Part shown: one piece after another, positions 18,372 to 27,060 of the stretch
Numbering within the stretch: position 1 is the first letter of the stretch
How the letters are laid out: every line of letters starts with the position of its first letter
Assembly (NCBI GenBank): GCA_021604845.1
Contig: BQJT01000009.1
Coordinates: forward strand, 1-45,918
Direction of reading: 5' to 3'
Source: Cyclobacteriaceae bacterium
GTDB taxonomy: Bacteria > Bacteroidota > Bacteroidia > Cytophagales > Cyclobacteriaceae
Length of the DNA: 45,918 bases
Program-made: the position numbers and the translations under genes
The notes under the pieces: model-generated
Told to the model about the DNA's origin: nothing
The model's input: only the letters and a program-made list of their open reading frames with translations
The model's database searches: none

Positions 18372-20209
18372 TACCAGCCTATCCCGTAATCTTCTCCATA
18401 ATTGCTCGACCCACCCCACATGCTTCCATGATTCCGGTCGAAATAGATGGCATTCATGGGTCCTGAAGTTCTTTCCCTAAAATCGAGTTTGTAGCCTTTC
18501 TGATTTAGTTCATTTCGTACCCACGGTGGAACATTCTGATTTAGGGTCAGGTAACCGGGCTTGATCTCATGGCCCCCGAAGCTGTTACGCATCTGGTAGC
18601 TTAGAAAGTCTGCAGCTTCAGTAGCTTGCTGCACACTCATCCCGAACTCCACCATATTGAGGAAAAACTGCAGGCTGTTCTGGTCCTGGGCATCACCACC
18701 CTGAATGGCAAAGGAAAGGTGAGGTTTTCCATCTTTCAATACCATACTGGGGGTAAGCGTGGCCCGCGGTCTTTTACCCGGTTCCAACACATTATATGGA
18801 TTTTGCCGTGGATCAAGTACAAAGCTTTGCATCCGTTGACTCATGCCAATCCCGGTGCTACCGGCAATCGATGCAGGGATCCAGCCACCACTGGGAGTGA
18901 CACTTACTACCCAGCCCTCCGCGTCCGCAGCCTGTATCGAAGTAGTTCCCGCGAAGAAATTATCTGTCTGCATGGGATCCTTATGGATTGAGGGGGAAAC
19001 ATGACTGACTTTGTTGCTCCATTGCTCGATATAATGCAGGAATGGGTTTTTTTGTTCCCCCTGAAACGGATAGGGATCACCTGGTTTAACCAAAGTATCG
19101 TTGCGTTCCCAGTTTATTTCCTTCAACCGTTCTTTGGCGTATTCTTTCGACAGCAGTCCCTTCACAGGTTCTTCGGGAGGAAAGTAAGGGTCCCCGTAAT
19201 AAAAATCGCGATCGGCATAAGCCAGGTTCATCACCTGGTATAATGCGTGGATGTAGGCCGTGCTATTATATCCCATGGATCCTACATCCATCTGTTCGAG
19301 CATGTTCAAAGCCTGCAGCATCACCGGTCCCTGAACCCAGGTAGTTAGCTTATACACCTCCAGTTCCTTATATGTGGTCTTCACCGGCTCCTCCAGATGC
19401 ACTTTCCAGTTGGCCAGATCTTCCTTAGTAATCAATCCCCCCATTTCCTGGCAACCTCTGGCAAATTCTGCCGCAATGTCTTCCTTATAAAACCGATCAT
19501 AGGCGGCATAGATAGCTTCTTCCCTGGATTTTCCCGCATTCAGTGCGGCAGTTTCCGCTTCAACTAATTTGTTCAAGGTGGCTAAGAGGTCCTTTTGTAC
19601 AAATATTTCACCCGCTTCTGGCGCTTCTCTTTCTCCTTGATGTACCAGGAAGACCGCCCTGGAATAGGGCCATTTACGAAGGTTTTCTTTCTGAACCTCC
19701 AGCCAGTTGGCTGTCTGTGCTTCGATAGGATAGCCTGAAGCTAACTGAATGCTGGGCTCGAGTACTTGCTTAAGGCTCATGCTGCCAAATTCAGCCAACA
19801 TGGTCATTAATCCACCGGGCGTACCGGGTGTTACTGCGGCCAGCGGCCCTAAATCGGGCGGAAATTCCATCCCCTTTTCGGTATAGAACTGAGGCGTTGC
19901 TCCGCTGGGAGCTACCCCCAATGCATTTACCCCAATCACCTTTCCTGTATTGGGGTTGTAAATCAATGCCTGGGTTTCCCCGCCCCAGCTCAGGGCATCC
20001 CACATGGTAGATGTGGCGCCCAGCATGGCACAGGCAGCATCCACTGCATTACCGCCTGCATGAAAAATGGCCGCACCGGAGCTGGCAGCCAAGGGTTTAC
20101 CGGTTATGGCCATCCAGTTTTTCGCATGCAGCACTGGTTTTTGGGTACGCTGCGCCATTGCAGCTGTACTTAATAGAGCTGCTACTAATAGGGTCATCGT
20201 TTTTTTCAT
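18371..20209 (-). CDS. Exported gamma-glutamyltransferase-family Ntn hydrolase
   Basis: The protein has 612 residues with a signal peptide (MKKTMTLLVAALLSTAAMAQ). The gamma-glutamyltranspeptidase fold is clear: AIFHAGGNAVDAACAML, then VTPGTPGGL, and the autoprocessing site FFAGTTSIQAADAEGWVVSVT. T422, the first Thr of the TT pair, is the expected nucleophile. Later motifs SQRMQSFVLDP, KRPRATLTPSMVL and AIQGGDAQDQNSLQ are also typical. It should hydrolyse or transfer gamma-glutamyl groups of glutathione or gamma-glutamyl peptides in the periplasm. It starts 10 bases after the asparaginase-like gene. Confidence 0.9.
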   Translation of the reverse strand: MKKTMTLLVAALLSTAAMAQRTQKPVLHAKNWMAITGKPLAASSGAAIFHAGGNAVDAACAMLGATSTMWDALSWGGETQALIYNPNTGKVIGVNALGVAPSGATPQFYTEKGMEFPPDLGPLAAVTPGTPGGLMTMLAEFGSMSLKQVLEPSIQLASGYPIEAQTANWLEVQKENLRKWPYSRAVFLVHQGEREAPEAGEIFVQKDLLATLNKLVEAETAALNAGKSREEAIYAAYDRFYKEDIAAEFARGCQEMGGLITKEDLANWKVHLEEPVKTTYKELEVYKLTTWVQGPVMLQALNMLEQMDVGSMGYNSTAYIHALYQVMNLAYADRDFYYGDPYFPPEEPVKGLLSKEYAKERLKEINWERNDTLVKPGDPYPFQGEQKNPFLHYIEQWSNKVSHVSPSIHKDPMQTDNFFAGTTSIQAADAEGWVVSVTPSGGWIPASIAGSTGIGMSQRMQSFVLDPRQNPYNVLEPGKRPRATLTPSMVLKDGKPHLSFAIQGGDAQDQNSLQFFLNMVEFGMSVQQATEAADFLSYQMRNSFGGHEIKPGYLTLNQNVPPWVRNELNQKGYKLDFRERTSGPMNAIYFDRNHGSMWGGSSNYGEDYGIGW

Positions 20210-20219
20210 GATTATATAC

Positions 20220-21200
20220 CTACTTTTTTAAGAAATAATCAGCGGGATTTAACCTGAGGGATCCATTTTGAGATAAGGTGTATTCAAAACCTTTTTCTGT
20301 CCCGTAAGCGCCCTTTTGGCCTTGCTTGTTTATTGCCAGGTAACCCACCTGAAAGTCTTTGAAACGTCGCGGATGCCTGGTTACGATACGTTCTATGGCT
20401 TCTTCACAGGCTTGCTGGGGTGACGCACCTTGTCTCATCAATTCTACAATGAGAAAGGAGCCCAGTGTCTTCATAACGTATTCGCCTACCCCGGTTGCAC
20501 AAGCTCCACCTACCTCATTATCAACATACATACCAGCACCAATAATTGGCGAGTCACCTACCCGGCCGTGTTTTTTATAAGCCATCCCGCTGGTGGTGCA
20601 GGCTCCTGCGATATTTCCTTGTTTATCGATTGCCAGTATACCAATAGTGTCGTGGTTTTCGAAATTGGTTTCACCAAAAGGTTTTTTCTGCTTCGACCAG
20701 GCTTCCCAGGCTTTTTTAGAATCCTCAGTTAGCAATTTTTCTTTTCGGAAACCCTGTTCCAGCGCAAAGTCCAATGCCCCCTGGCCACTAAGCATCACGT
20801 GTGGCGTTTCCTCCATCACCTTGCGGGCAACAGATATGGGGTGCATTATGTGCTGAAGAAATGTAACCGAGCCGGCGTTGCCCTGGTGATCCATGATACA
20901 GGCATCCAGGGTAACTACACCCGATTCATCCGGTAAACCTCCGTAACCTACACTTTTGTCAAGGGGGTCTTTTTCAGGTACCCTGGCGCCGGCTTCAACA
21001 GCATCCAGCGCATTACCTCCGGCAGCAATAACTTTCCAGGCAGTATCTACTGCTGGTGAGTTGTCCCATGTGGCCATTACTATGGGGTGTGGGACAGGTT
21101 GCTCCAATAATCTACTTTTCGCAGATAAATTGTGATATCCAAGCATTCCCGTGCCTGTTACCACGGAATTTCGCAAAAACTTTCTTCTTTTAATCTTCAT
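20220..21200 (-). CDS. Tat-exported glycosylasparaginase / isoaspartyl-peptidase-like Ntn hydrolase
   Basis: The protein has 326 residues. Its N-terminus (MKIKRRKFLRNSVVTGTGML) is a Tat signal. The catalytic domain matches the type 2 asparaginase family: AAGGNALDAVEAGARVPE, YGGLPDESGVVTLDACIMD, the autocleavage site ENHDTIGILAID with nucleophile T185, GACTTSGMAYKKHGRVGDSPIIGAG and GEYVMKTLGSF. The VxxxP-SVGYGGLP pattern is closer to aspartylglucosaminidase than to plain isoaspartyl dipeptidase. It would remove N-linked GlcNAc-Asn or beta-aspartyl bonds in the periplasm. It is in one transcript with the gamma-glutamyltransferase. Confidence 0.9.
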   Translation of the reverse strand: MKIKRRKFLRNSVVTGTGMLGYHNLSAKSRLLEQPVPHPIVMATWDNSPAVDTAWKVIAAGGNALDAVEAGARVPEKDPLDKSVGYGGLPDESGVVTLDACIMDHQGNAGSVTFLQHIMHPISVARKVMEETPHVMLSGQGALDFALEQGFRKEKLLTEDSKKAWEAWSKQKKPFGETNFENHDTIGILAIDKQGNIAGACTTSGMAYKKHGRVGDSPIIGAGMYVDNEVGGACATGVGEYVMKTLGSFLIVELMRQGASPQQACEEAIERIVTRHPRRFKDFQVGYLAINKQGQKGAYGTEKGFEYTLSQNGSLRLNPADYFLKK

Positions 21201-21294
21201 TTAAAGGATCGATTAATCAGTGCTCCAGGAACCATTACCCTATAACCCGAAAAGTCAAGTTAGCTAATTTTCCGTCAATTTGCAGAGAATTTGG

Positions 21295-22218
21295 CTACAG
21301 CACTGAACTAACCTTGTCATGGGAGTTTGGTAGCTTTTTAGACCATATCCAGCCAATGGTAAGTCCGGATACAATGTCCCATACACCCCACCATCCTGCT
21401 ATCAGGGCCATACCTCCCAAGCCATCAAAAAAGGTAAAAATAAGCACCAGCCCCAGCCCTGAATTTTGGATGCCGGTTTCAATGGTAAGCGCTTTCCTAT
21501 CAGCAACCGATAAAGAGCATAACCTGGCCAGCAGATAACCCGAGCCTAAAGCCAAGGCATTATGAGCCAATACAATCAAAGCGATAATGTGGATAACCTG
21601 GAGAAAAATATCAAAATTTGCACCAAACGCAGCTCCAACAAATCCAACCAGAATCAGAATGGAGAGCGGCTTTAACCACTTGGCGAGTTTGGCCGCGGAT
21701 TTAGGGCGATAGTATTGCCAACCCATACCGATGATCAGGGGAACCCCCAAAATAAGACTTACTGTTTTGAACATCGATAATGCATCCATGTGGACGACTT
21801 GAAGAATACTTCGCGTTGGTTCATACAAATTTCCCCAGAACTGAAGGTTGACAGGCGTGATAACTATCGCTGCTAAACTTGCAAATGCCGTCAAACTGAC
21901 GCTCAACGCGGTGTTGCCCCCAGACAGGTGAGTCATAAAATTTGAAACATTACCGCCCGGGCATGCAGCGACCATAATCATACCCAGGGCAATACTTGGA
22001 TGCGGTTCGAGTAGGACAACCAGCAAAAATGTAAGAGCCGGTAGTAAGAGGAATTGAGAAATGATCCCTATAATTGATGGCAAGGGATTGTGCCAAAGGT
22101 TTCTGAAATCATCAAAACGAACACCCAGAGCAACTCCAAACATTACTATGGCTAAACAAATATTCATCAGCCAAACAGCATCCTGGTTGAAACGGATGTG
22201 TATAGAATCAATTTCCAA
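21295..22218 (-). CDS. Bile acid:sodium symporter (SBF/BASS) family transporter
   Basis: This 307-residue membrane protein has 9-10 hydrophobic helices. The two sodium-site motifs are readable: MVAACPGGNVSNFMT (about 83-97) and TIETGIQNSGLGLVL (about 245-259). Family members import organic acids such as bile acids, pantoate or pyruvate-like anions with Na+. The start is TTG at 22216-22218; the first ATG lies at residue 18 inside helix 1, so the TTG is more likely. It is the first gene of the Ntn-hydrolase series and may import one of their products; the substrate is not known. Confidence 0.87.
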   Translation of the reverse strand: MEIDSIHIRFNQDAVWLMNICLAIVMFGVALGVRFDDFRNLWHNPLPSIIGIISQFLLLPALTFLLVVLLEPHPSIALGMIMVAACPGGNVSNFMTHLSGGNTALSVSLTAFASLAAIVITPVNLQFWGNLYEPTRSILQVVHMDALSMFKTVSLILGVPLIIGMGWQYYRPKSAAKLAKWLKPLSILILVGFVGAAFGANFDIFLQVIHIIALIVLAHNALALGSGYLLARLCSLSVADRKALTIETGIQNSGLGLVLIFTFFDGLGGMALIAGWWGVWDIVSGLTIGWIWSKKLPNSHDKVSSVL

Positions 22219-22437
22219 AATAGAGGCAGTTTTCGGTTAACCAATCTAAGGTAATACTAATTCGCCGCTGGATATGCCAACAACTCGAGGGCCGCTCCTC
22301 AAACAGATCTGACAAGGTGATACTTTTGCTGATAAATACTAAAATATCATAAATTAATGCTATTTCATAGGAACATTATAGCCTGAAAATACGTTATAAA
22401 TTAACCACTAAACACTTTTTGACCAAGAACCACTATC

Positions 22438-22974
22438 ATGATTTCTAAAGAGCAAGCCGTTATCAGGCATAAGTACCGAAATCAATTACTGGCCACACCT
22501 CCATCAAAACAGATCAAGGTGCTGATGATCGGTAACAACCCCAGGGAAATGGGTTGTTTGAGTCTGCATTTGCGAAATTTCAGATGGAAGCGATTCGTGG
22601 TGAATGCCACGTTCGACCTTAAAGAAGGCTGGCGAATAGCCCAGTATTATAAACCGGATTATGTGCTGATCGAAGGTTCGTTCGAGGTCGATGATATCAA
22701 GGAGTTTATCAACCAGTTGAGGTCTAACAAGAGTACCAAATTGGCCATAGTAACTTTGTTGAAGGAGAATAATCACACCGAACTAATGATCCCTGGTGTT
22801 CAGGATTATTTATTGAAGGACAATATAGCCTCCGATACTTTTGCATTTGATATTTTAAATGCCATTGCTCACAAAGTGCAGACCGAGGAGCATTCGGTAG
22901 TCAATATAGCACAGCCTGAGTCATCCTGGTTCCCGGGAATGGTCTTTAGAAAAAGAGCCCTGTTAAATCACTAA
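22438..22974 (+). CDS. Degenerate receiver-domain (pseudo-response-regulator) protein
   Basis: This 178-residue protein has the beta/alpha layout of a CheY-like receiver: IKVLMIGNNPREM, KPDYVLIEGSF, KLAIVTLLKE and GVQDYLLKDNI. The conserved Thr (T106) and Lys (K127) remain, but the acidic pair is N33-N34 and the phospho-acceptor Asp position is E79. It is therefore unlikely to bind Mg2+ or be phosphorylated; E79 could mimic the phosphorylated state. No output domain follows; residues 140-178 are a short tail. It starts at a clear ATG, is divergent from the SBF transporter, and overlaps the end of the convergent protease gene by 4 bases. Confidence 0.72.
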   Translation: MISKEQAVIRHKYRNQLLATPPSKQIKVLMIGNNPREMGCLSLHLRNFRWKRFVVNATFDLKEGWRIAQYYKPDYVLIEGSFEVDDIKEFINQLRSNKSTKLAIVTLLKENNHTELMIPGVQDYLLKDNIASDTFAFDILNAIAHKVQTEEHSVVNIAQPESSWFPGMVFRKRALLNH

Positions 22975-24212
22975 ATAACCCTTTCAAGCCGGATTTTCCG
23001 GCTTAACTTTTCATTATCACGCAGCAAGTCAATTCTAACCTTTCTGTTTGGTTTGGTTCTGAAATAACTATTTATCTGGCCCAGGGTCATGTCTTTGGTA
23101 GTATGCCCGTTTATTGCGGTAATCTTATCACCAATTAACATGTCCACCTTACCGGCAGGTGAATCTTTACTTATTTTGCTTATAACGTATACGTTTAACT
23201 TAGGACCCAGAGCTTTTACTGTAATTCCAGACATATTGTACTCAAAACTGTTTTGGAAATTATGGTTCCTGCGGTAATACAGGTTTCCGTTGAAATAATC
23301 AATAACCAGAGTAAAACGCGTCATCAAACCGCCACCTATGGTTCCCTGCCTACCGGTTTTTCTTAGAATGTCCGTAAAGCTACCTCTGTCAGGCCAGGAT
23401 GCGATTACCCCTTCAAACTCGAATTTGCCAAATTCCATGCTGCCAATTCTTCCGATATGGCCGTCTATATCACCACCCAGCCCACGTCCCAGATTGGTCC
23501 GTACAACTTTTTCCGGAAGCTTTAAAGACTTGTGTGAGTCCATGTCCAATAAAAGTGAGTGACTGGCTCCTGTATCCAGCATTAGTTTGGCAGCTATGGA
23601 GGTACCGTCTTGAAGCTTCAGCGTGCTATAAATATACGGTTTGGTATCCTTTACCTCAAGGGGTATCACGTTGCGCCTTTTCTTTGGTTTATAAGAGAAA
23701 GGTTCATGCAGGATCAGCATTTTATTTTCGTAATTGATCTCAACTATAAACCTGCTGAATAATTCATATCCAAGAATACCGTGAACCTCAGTTCCCAGGT
23801 AATTCTTTAATTGCAGGTAGTCTTCTTCAAGCACCAGTAACGCTTGACCCTGTCCCACTACACCAGGGAGTTTTAAGGAAATGCCGTTAGCAACGTAGGC
23901 CACAATCTGGCGGTCGCCATCAGCCCCGACCAGGGGAATTTTTCTGTTGTATGAAATATTTAGAATATCAGAGAATGTACGGTCTGTCAGTATTGAGGTA
24001 CGTACACCGGTATCAAGCACAAACCGCAGTGGCATACGGTGATTCAGCACCACCGGAATCACAATCAGATTGTTATAACTCTCAAACGGTATTGAAATCC
24101 GGTCCTTCCCGTTCATAATGTCAAACCCAATAGTTTGAGACCAAGCACAGAAAGTAACTGCCCCCTGAGATATCAAAGCTAACAATAGACCGAAAACGTA
24201 CTTCTTCACCAT
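22971..24212 (-). CDS. Secreted retropepsin-like aspartyl protease with a PDZ domain
   Basis: The protein has 413 residues with a signal peptide (1-26, ending CAWSQT). Two pepsin-type half-domains each carry a catalytic triplet: D67-T-G in FVLDTGVRTS and D213-T-G in LMLDTGASHS. Each is followed by a hydrophobic-Gly motif (GILGYELFSRF and GTIGGGLMTRF). The C-terminal part, about 335-405, is a PDZ domain (VISKISKDSPAGKVDMLIGDKITAING). This arrangement is common in Bacteroidota and suggests periplasmic, PDZ-guided proteolysis. It is transcribed divergently from the iron transporter. Confidence 0.88.
   Translation of the reverse strand: MVKKYVFGLLLALISQGAVTFCAWSQTIGFDIMNGKDRISIPFESYNNLIVIPVVLNHRMPLRFVLDTGVRTSILTDRTFSDILNISYNRKIPLVGADGDRQIVAYVANGISLKLPGVVGQGQALLVLEEDYLQLKNYLGTEVHGILGYELFSRFIVEINYENKMLILHEPFSYKPKKRRNVIPLEVKDTKPYIYSTLKLQDGTSIAAKLMLDTGASHSLLLDMDSHKSLKLPEKVVRTNLGRGLGGDIDGHIGRIGSMEFGKFEFEGVIASWPDRGSFTDILRKTGRQGTIGGGLMTRFTLVIDYFNGNLYYRRNHNFQNSFEYNMSGITVKALGPKLNVYVISKISKDSPAGKVDMLIGDKITAINGHTTKDMTLGQINSYFRTKPNRKVRIDLLRDNEKLSRKIRLERVI
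22986..23011 (+). terminator. Terminator of the pseudo-receiver gene, inside the protease coding region
   Basis: AAGCCGG (22986-22992) and CCGGCTT (22998-23004) form a 7-bp stem with an ATTTT loop, followed by AACTTTT on the plus strand. It begins 12 bases after the receiver gene stop and overlaps the last codons of the convergent protease gene. The T-run is short. Confidence 0.55.
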
Positions 24213-24281
24213 AAACTCATTTCACTGTCCCACTTAATATAACGCATACAGCTGATCCGGGGTTGAAAATTGACAATTTTC

Positions 24282-24304
24282 TTATTTAGAATTATTCCAA
24301 ATAA
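24282..24304. promoter_or_regulatory. Palindromic operator over the iron-transporter promoter
   Basis: A 23-base palindrome with 11-base arms and a single central base has only one mismatched pair. Its core is ATTTAGAAT-T-ATTCCAAAT (24284-24302). The 9-1-9 geometry is that of Fur- or DtxR/IdeR-type iron-regulator boxes. It covers the -33 element (TTAG, 24286-24289) and part of the spacer of the transporter promoter, a place where a repressor would block transcription. Confidence 0.72.
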
Positions 24305-24317
24305 TTATTTACATTTG
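24286..24317 (+). promoter_or_regulatory. Promoter of the ferric-iron ABC transporter operon
   Basis: TTAG (24286-24289), a 20-base spacer and TACATTTG (24310-24317) match the Bacteroidota TTTG / TANNTTTG pattern, with a perfect -7 element. Transcription would start near 24323, about 25 bases before the ATG at 24348. Confidence 0.7.
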
Positions 24318-24347
24318 TCAGCCCTTACCATTTAAATAATTATATCA

Positions 24348-25403
24348 ATGAATTTATTAAGGATTTCAAAGGTTGTAATTCTATCAACATTGCTGTTCGG
24401 CATGTGTACTCCCGAAAAAGGAGAAAATGCAGAAAATCAACAAGTTACAGAAGAGGTTGTTAATGTATATACCCATCGTCACTACGAGCCTGATCAGAAA
24501 CTTTTTGAAGCATTTGAGAAAAGCACCGGTATTAAGGTCAATGTGGTCAATGCCAGTGCAGATGAATTAATCAACCGAATGGAAATGGAAGCTGAAGCAT
24601 CACCTGCGGACGTATTAATTACAGTGGATGCAGGAAGGTTGCACCGCGCCAAAGAGAAGAAATTACTGCAACCCATAGAATCTCAGATCCTCAACGAAAA
24701 CATACCCCCGGTTTTTAGGGAAAAGCAAGGATACTGGTTTGGCCTGACTTACCGTGCCAGGGTGATTGCCTATGCACTGGATCGGGTGGATCCAGGGGCA
24801 GTGCCCGACTATGAATCATTGACTGACCCACAGTGGAAAGAAAAGGTGTTGATTCGGTCATCCGGTAACATTTACAATCAGTCGTTATTGGCGTCAATAA
24901 TAGCTGGTACTGGTACTGAAAATGCCAGGGATTGGGCTTCCGGAGTGGTCGCAAATATGGCTCGGGAACCAAAAGGTAATGATCGAGATCAAGTGAAGGC
25001 GGTAGCAGCAGGGGTGGGTGATCTTGCAGTTTTAAATACCTATTACATTGGTAAAATGCTGACTTCGGACAATGCCGAAGAGGTAGCTGCCGGAGAAGCA
25101 ATTGGAGTTATATTTCCAAATCAAAGCGGCCGGGGTACGCATATAAACGTAAGTGGTGCGGGAGTTGCCAGCCATGCACCAAATAAAGAAAATGCCATCC
25201 GATTTATTGAATACCTGTCATCAGCCGATGCACAGAAAGTATTCGCCGAGGCCAATTTTGAATTCCCGGTGAGGCCCGGTACCGCCAAAGCTGCCTTATT
25301 GGAATCTTGGGGTGACTTCAAGATAGATACCCTTGACCTGGGTCAACTTGGCGTCCACAACCGTGAAGCGGTAATGTTGTTCGACGAAGTCGGCTGGAAG
25401 TAG
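24348..25403 (+). CDS. Ferric-iron ABC transporter, substrate-binding lipoprotein
   Basis: The protein has 351 residues with a lipoprotein signal (LLFGMC, Cys20). It matches the FbpA/FutA family: VVNVYTHRHYEPDQKLFEAFEK near the N-terminus, SPADVLITVDAGRL, and the adjacent iron-ligand tyrosines Y232 and Y233 in VLNTYYIGKM. The C-terminus has NVSGAGVASHAPNKENAIRFIEYL, also typical. It should bind Fe3+ in the periplasm and deliver it to the permease encoded 7 bases downstream. The promoter carries the palindrome at 24282-24304, so repression by iron is likely. Confidence 0.93.
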   Translation: MNLLRISKVVILSTLLFGMCTPEKGENAENQQVTEEVVNVYTHRHYEPDQKLFEAFEKSTGIKVNVVNASADELINRMEMEAEASPADVLITVDAGRLHRAKEKKLLQPIESQILNENIPPVFREKQGYWFGLTYRARVIAYALDRVDPGAVPDYESLTDPQWKEKVLIRSSGNIYNQSLLASIIAGTGTENARDWASGVVANMAREPKGNDRDQVKAVAAGVGDLAVLNTYYIGKMLTSDNAEEVAAGEAIGVIFPNQSGRGTHINVSGAGVASHAPNKENAIRFIEYLSSADAQKVFAEANFEFPVRPGTAKAALLESWGDFKIDTLDLGQLGVHNREAVMLFDEVGWK

Positions 25404-25410
25404 TTTTGGT

Positions 25411-27060
25411 TTGATTTCCACCAACAGACTGCCATTTAGAATCGGGCCTGTCAGTAAATGGCTGATTGCCGCCCTGGTAGTGATGCTGTTGCTGGGCATA
25501 CCCATTTATACTGTTATTGCCGGGCTCTTTAAAGGACCCGGAGCCAATTGGGAGCATTTGCAAAAGTTTTTGCTCCCTGATTATGTTAAAAATTCTTTGC
25601 TGCTGGTATTTGGTACCGGTCTACTTACACTTTTTTGGGGGTTACCCACTGCATGGTTAGTAAGTACCACACAATTTCCAGGCCGTCGGTTGCTGGAGTG
25701 GCTTTTGATCATGCCATTGAGCATACCCACCTACATTATGGCTTTCACCTATGCCGGAATATTTGATTATACAGGGTTTATTCAAACCAGCTTAAGAAAA
25801 GCATTTGGGCTAAAGGTGCTGCATTTGGATATATTGAACCTATACGGAGTAATGGTTATTATGTCCCTGGCTTTGTTTCCATATGTTTATGTAATAGCCA
25901 GAACAGCTTTCCTAACCAGATTCCGGTCCCTGATAGAGGCCAGTCAGACCTTAGGGGCATCTGTCACCCAATCCTTTTTCAAGGTTATTCTACCGGTTGC
26001 CAGGCCAGCACTGGTGGCAGGGTTAACTCTGGTATCTATGGAAGTACTTAATGATTATGGAGCGGTAACTTATTATGGTGTCACCACGTTTACCACCGGG
26101 ATCTTTCATAGCTGGTTTTCCCTGGAAGATATTCAAGCGGCAATTTATCTAAGTGCTACGCTGCTAATGACTGTATTCATTATACTGCTGTTAGAAAAAT
26201 ATTTTCGCGGGCAGGAACGGTTTTACAATCCGGTGTTAGCGGAACGACCGCTAAAAAAGAATAGACTGACGGGGAGTTCTAAATGGATGGCATTTTTATG
26301 TTGCTTACTGCCAGTATTTCTGGGGTTTATATTACCCTTATTTCAATTGGCGGTTTGGTGCTTGTCGTCTTTTGCAGACGTTTCCCATATAGATTTCATT
26401 ACCACCATTTTTAACAGCTTTACACTGGCATTTGGAGCATCGGCGGTATGTACTGCAGTTAGTTTACTGTTATTATTTGTAAGCCGATTGCAGCGGAACC
26501 GAGTTTATGACGGACTTATGAAACTTTCTACCATGGGTTATGCGATACCCGGGGCAGTTGTCGCCATAGGTGTGTTGGTGCCCTTCCTGTTGGTAGATAA
26601 GAATATCATAAGTTTGTTTCGGCAGTTGAATCTGACAACACCGGGCCTGGTTTTAACCGGTACGGTGTTCGGTCTTCTTTTTGCCTTCACCGTACGTTTT
26701 CTGTCGGTAGCCTTTAACCCCGTAGAGTCAGGATTTGAAAAAGTTGCCCGGTCAATGGATGAAGCGGCCGCCACATTAGGTGTTGGTAACTGGAGAAGAT
26801 TGATGAATATAAACCTGCCTTTACTAAAAGGCGCGCTGGGTACCGCCTTGCTGCTGGTGTTCGTTGATATTTTGAAAGAATTACCATTAACTTTGATCTT
26901 AAGGCCTTTCAATTTTAATACCCTGGCAACCCGGTCGTTTGAGCTGGCCAGTGACGAGCAGATGGCTGCTGCTGCGGTTCCCAGTCTGGTAATTATACTG
27001 GTAGGTATGGTGCCGGTTTATATTTTAAACACCATCCTTATTAAAAGAAAATCGCCGTGA
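25411..27060 (+). CDS. Ferric-iron ABC transporter, permease
   Basis: This 549-residue permease has about 12 hydrophobic helices, being a fusion of two binding-protein-dependent permease domains as in FbpB. Each half has an EAA loop: EASQTLGASVTQSFFKVILP (about 176-195) and EAAATLGVGNWRRLMNINLP (about 451-470), which contact the ATPase. The start is TTG at 25411, just after the stop of the binding protein. The stop overlaps the GTG start of the ATPase gene by 4 bases. Confidence 0.92.
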   Translation: MISTNRLPFRIGPVSKWLIAALVVMLLLGIPIYTVIAGLFKGPGANWEHLQKFLLPDYVKNSLLLVFGTGLLTLFWGLPTAWLVSTTQFPGRRLLEWLLIMPLSIPTYIMAFTYAGIFDYTGFIQTSLRKAFGLKVLHLDILNLYGVMVIMSLALFPYVYVIARTAFLTRFRSLIEASQTLGASVTQSFFKVILPVARPALVAGLTLVSMEVLNDYGAVTYYGVTTFTTGIFHSWFSLEDIQAAIYLSATLLMTVFIILLLEKYFRGQERFYNPVLAERPLKKNRLTGSSKWMAFLCCLLPVFLGFILPLFQLAVWCLSSFADVSHIDFITTIFNSFTLAFGASAVCTAVSLLLLFVSRLQRNRVYDGLMKLSTMGYAIPGAVVAIGVLVPFLLVDKNIISLFRQLNLTTPGLVLTGTVFGLLFAFTVRFLSVAFNPVESGFEKVARSMDEAAATLGVGNWRRLMNINLPLLKGALGTALLLVFVDILKELPLTLILRPFNFNTLATRSFELASDEQMAAAAVPSLVIILVGMVPVYILNTILIKRKSP

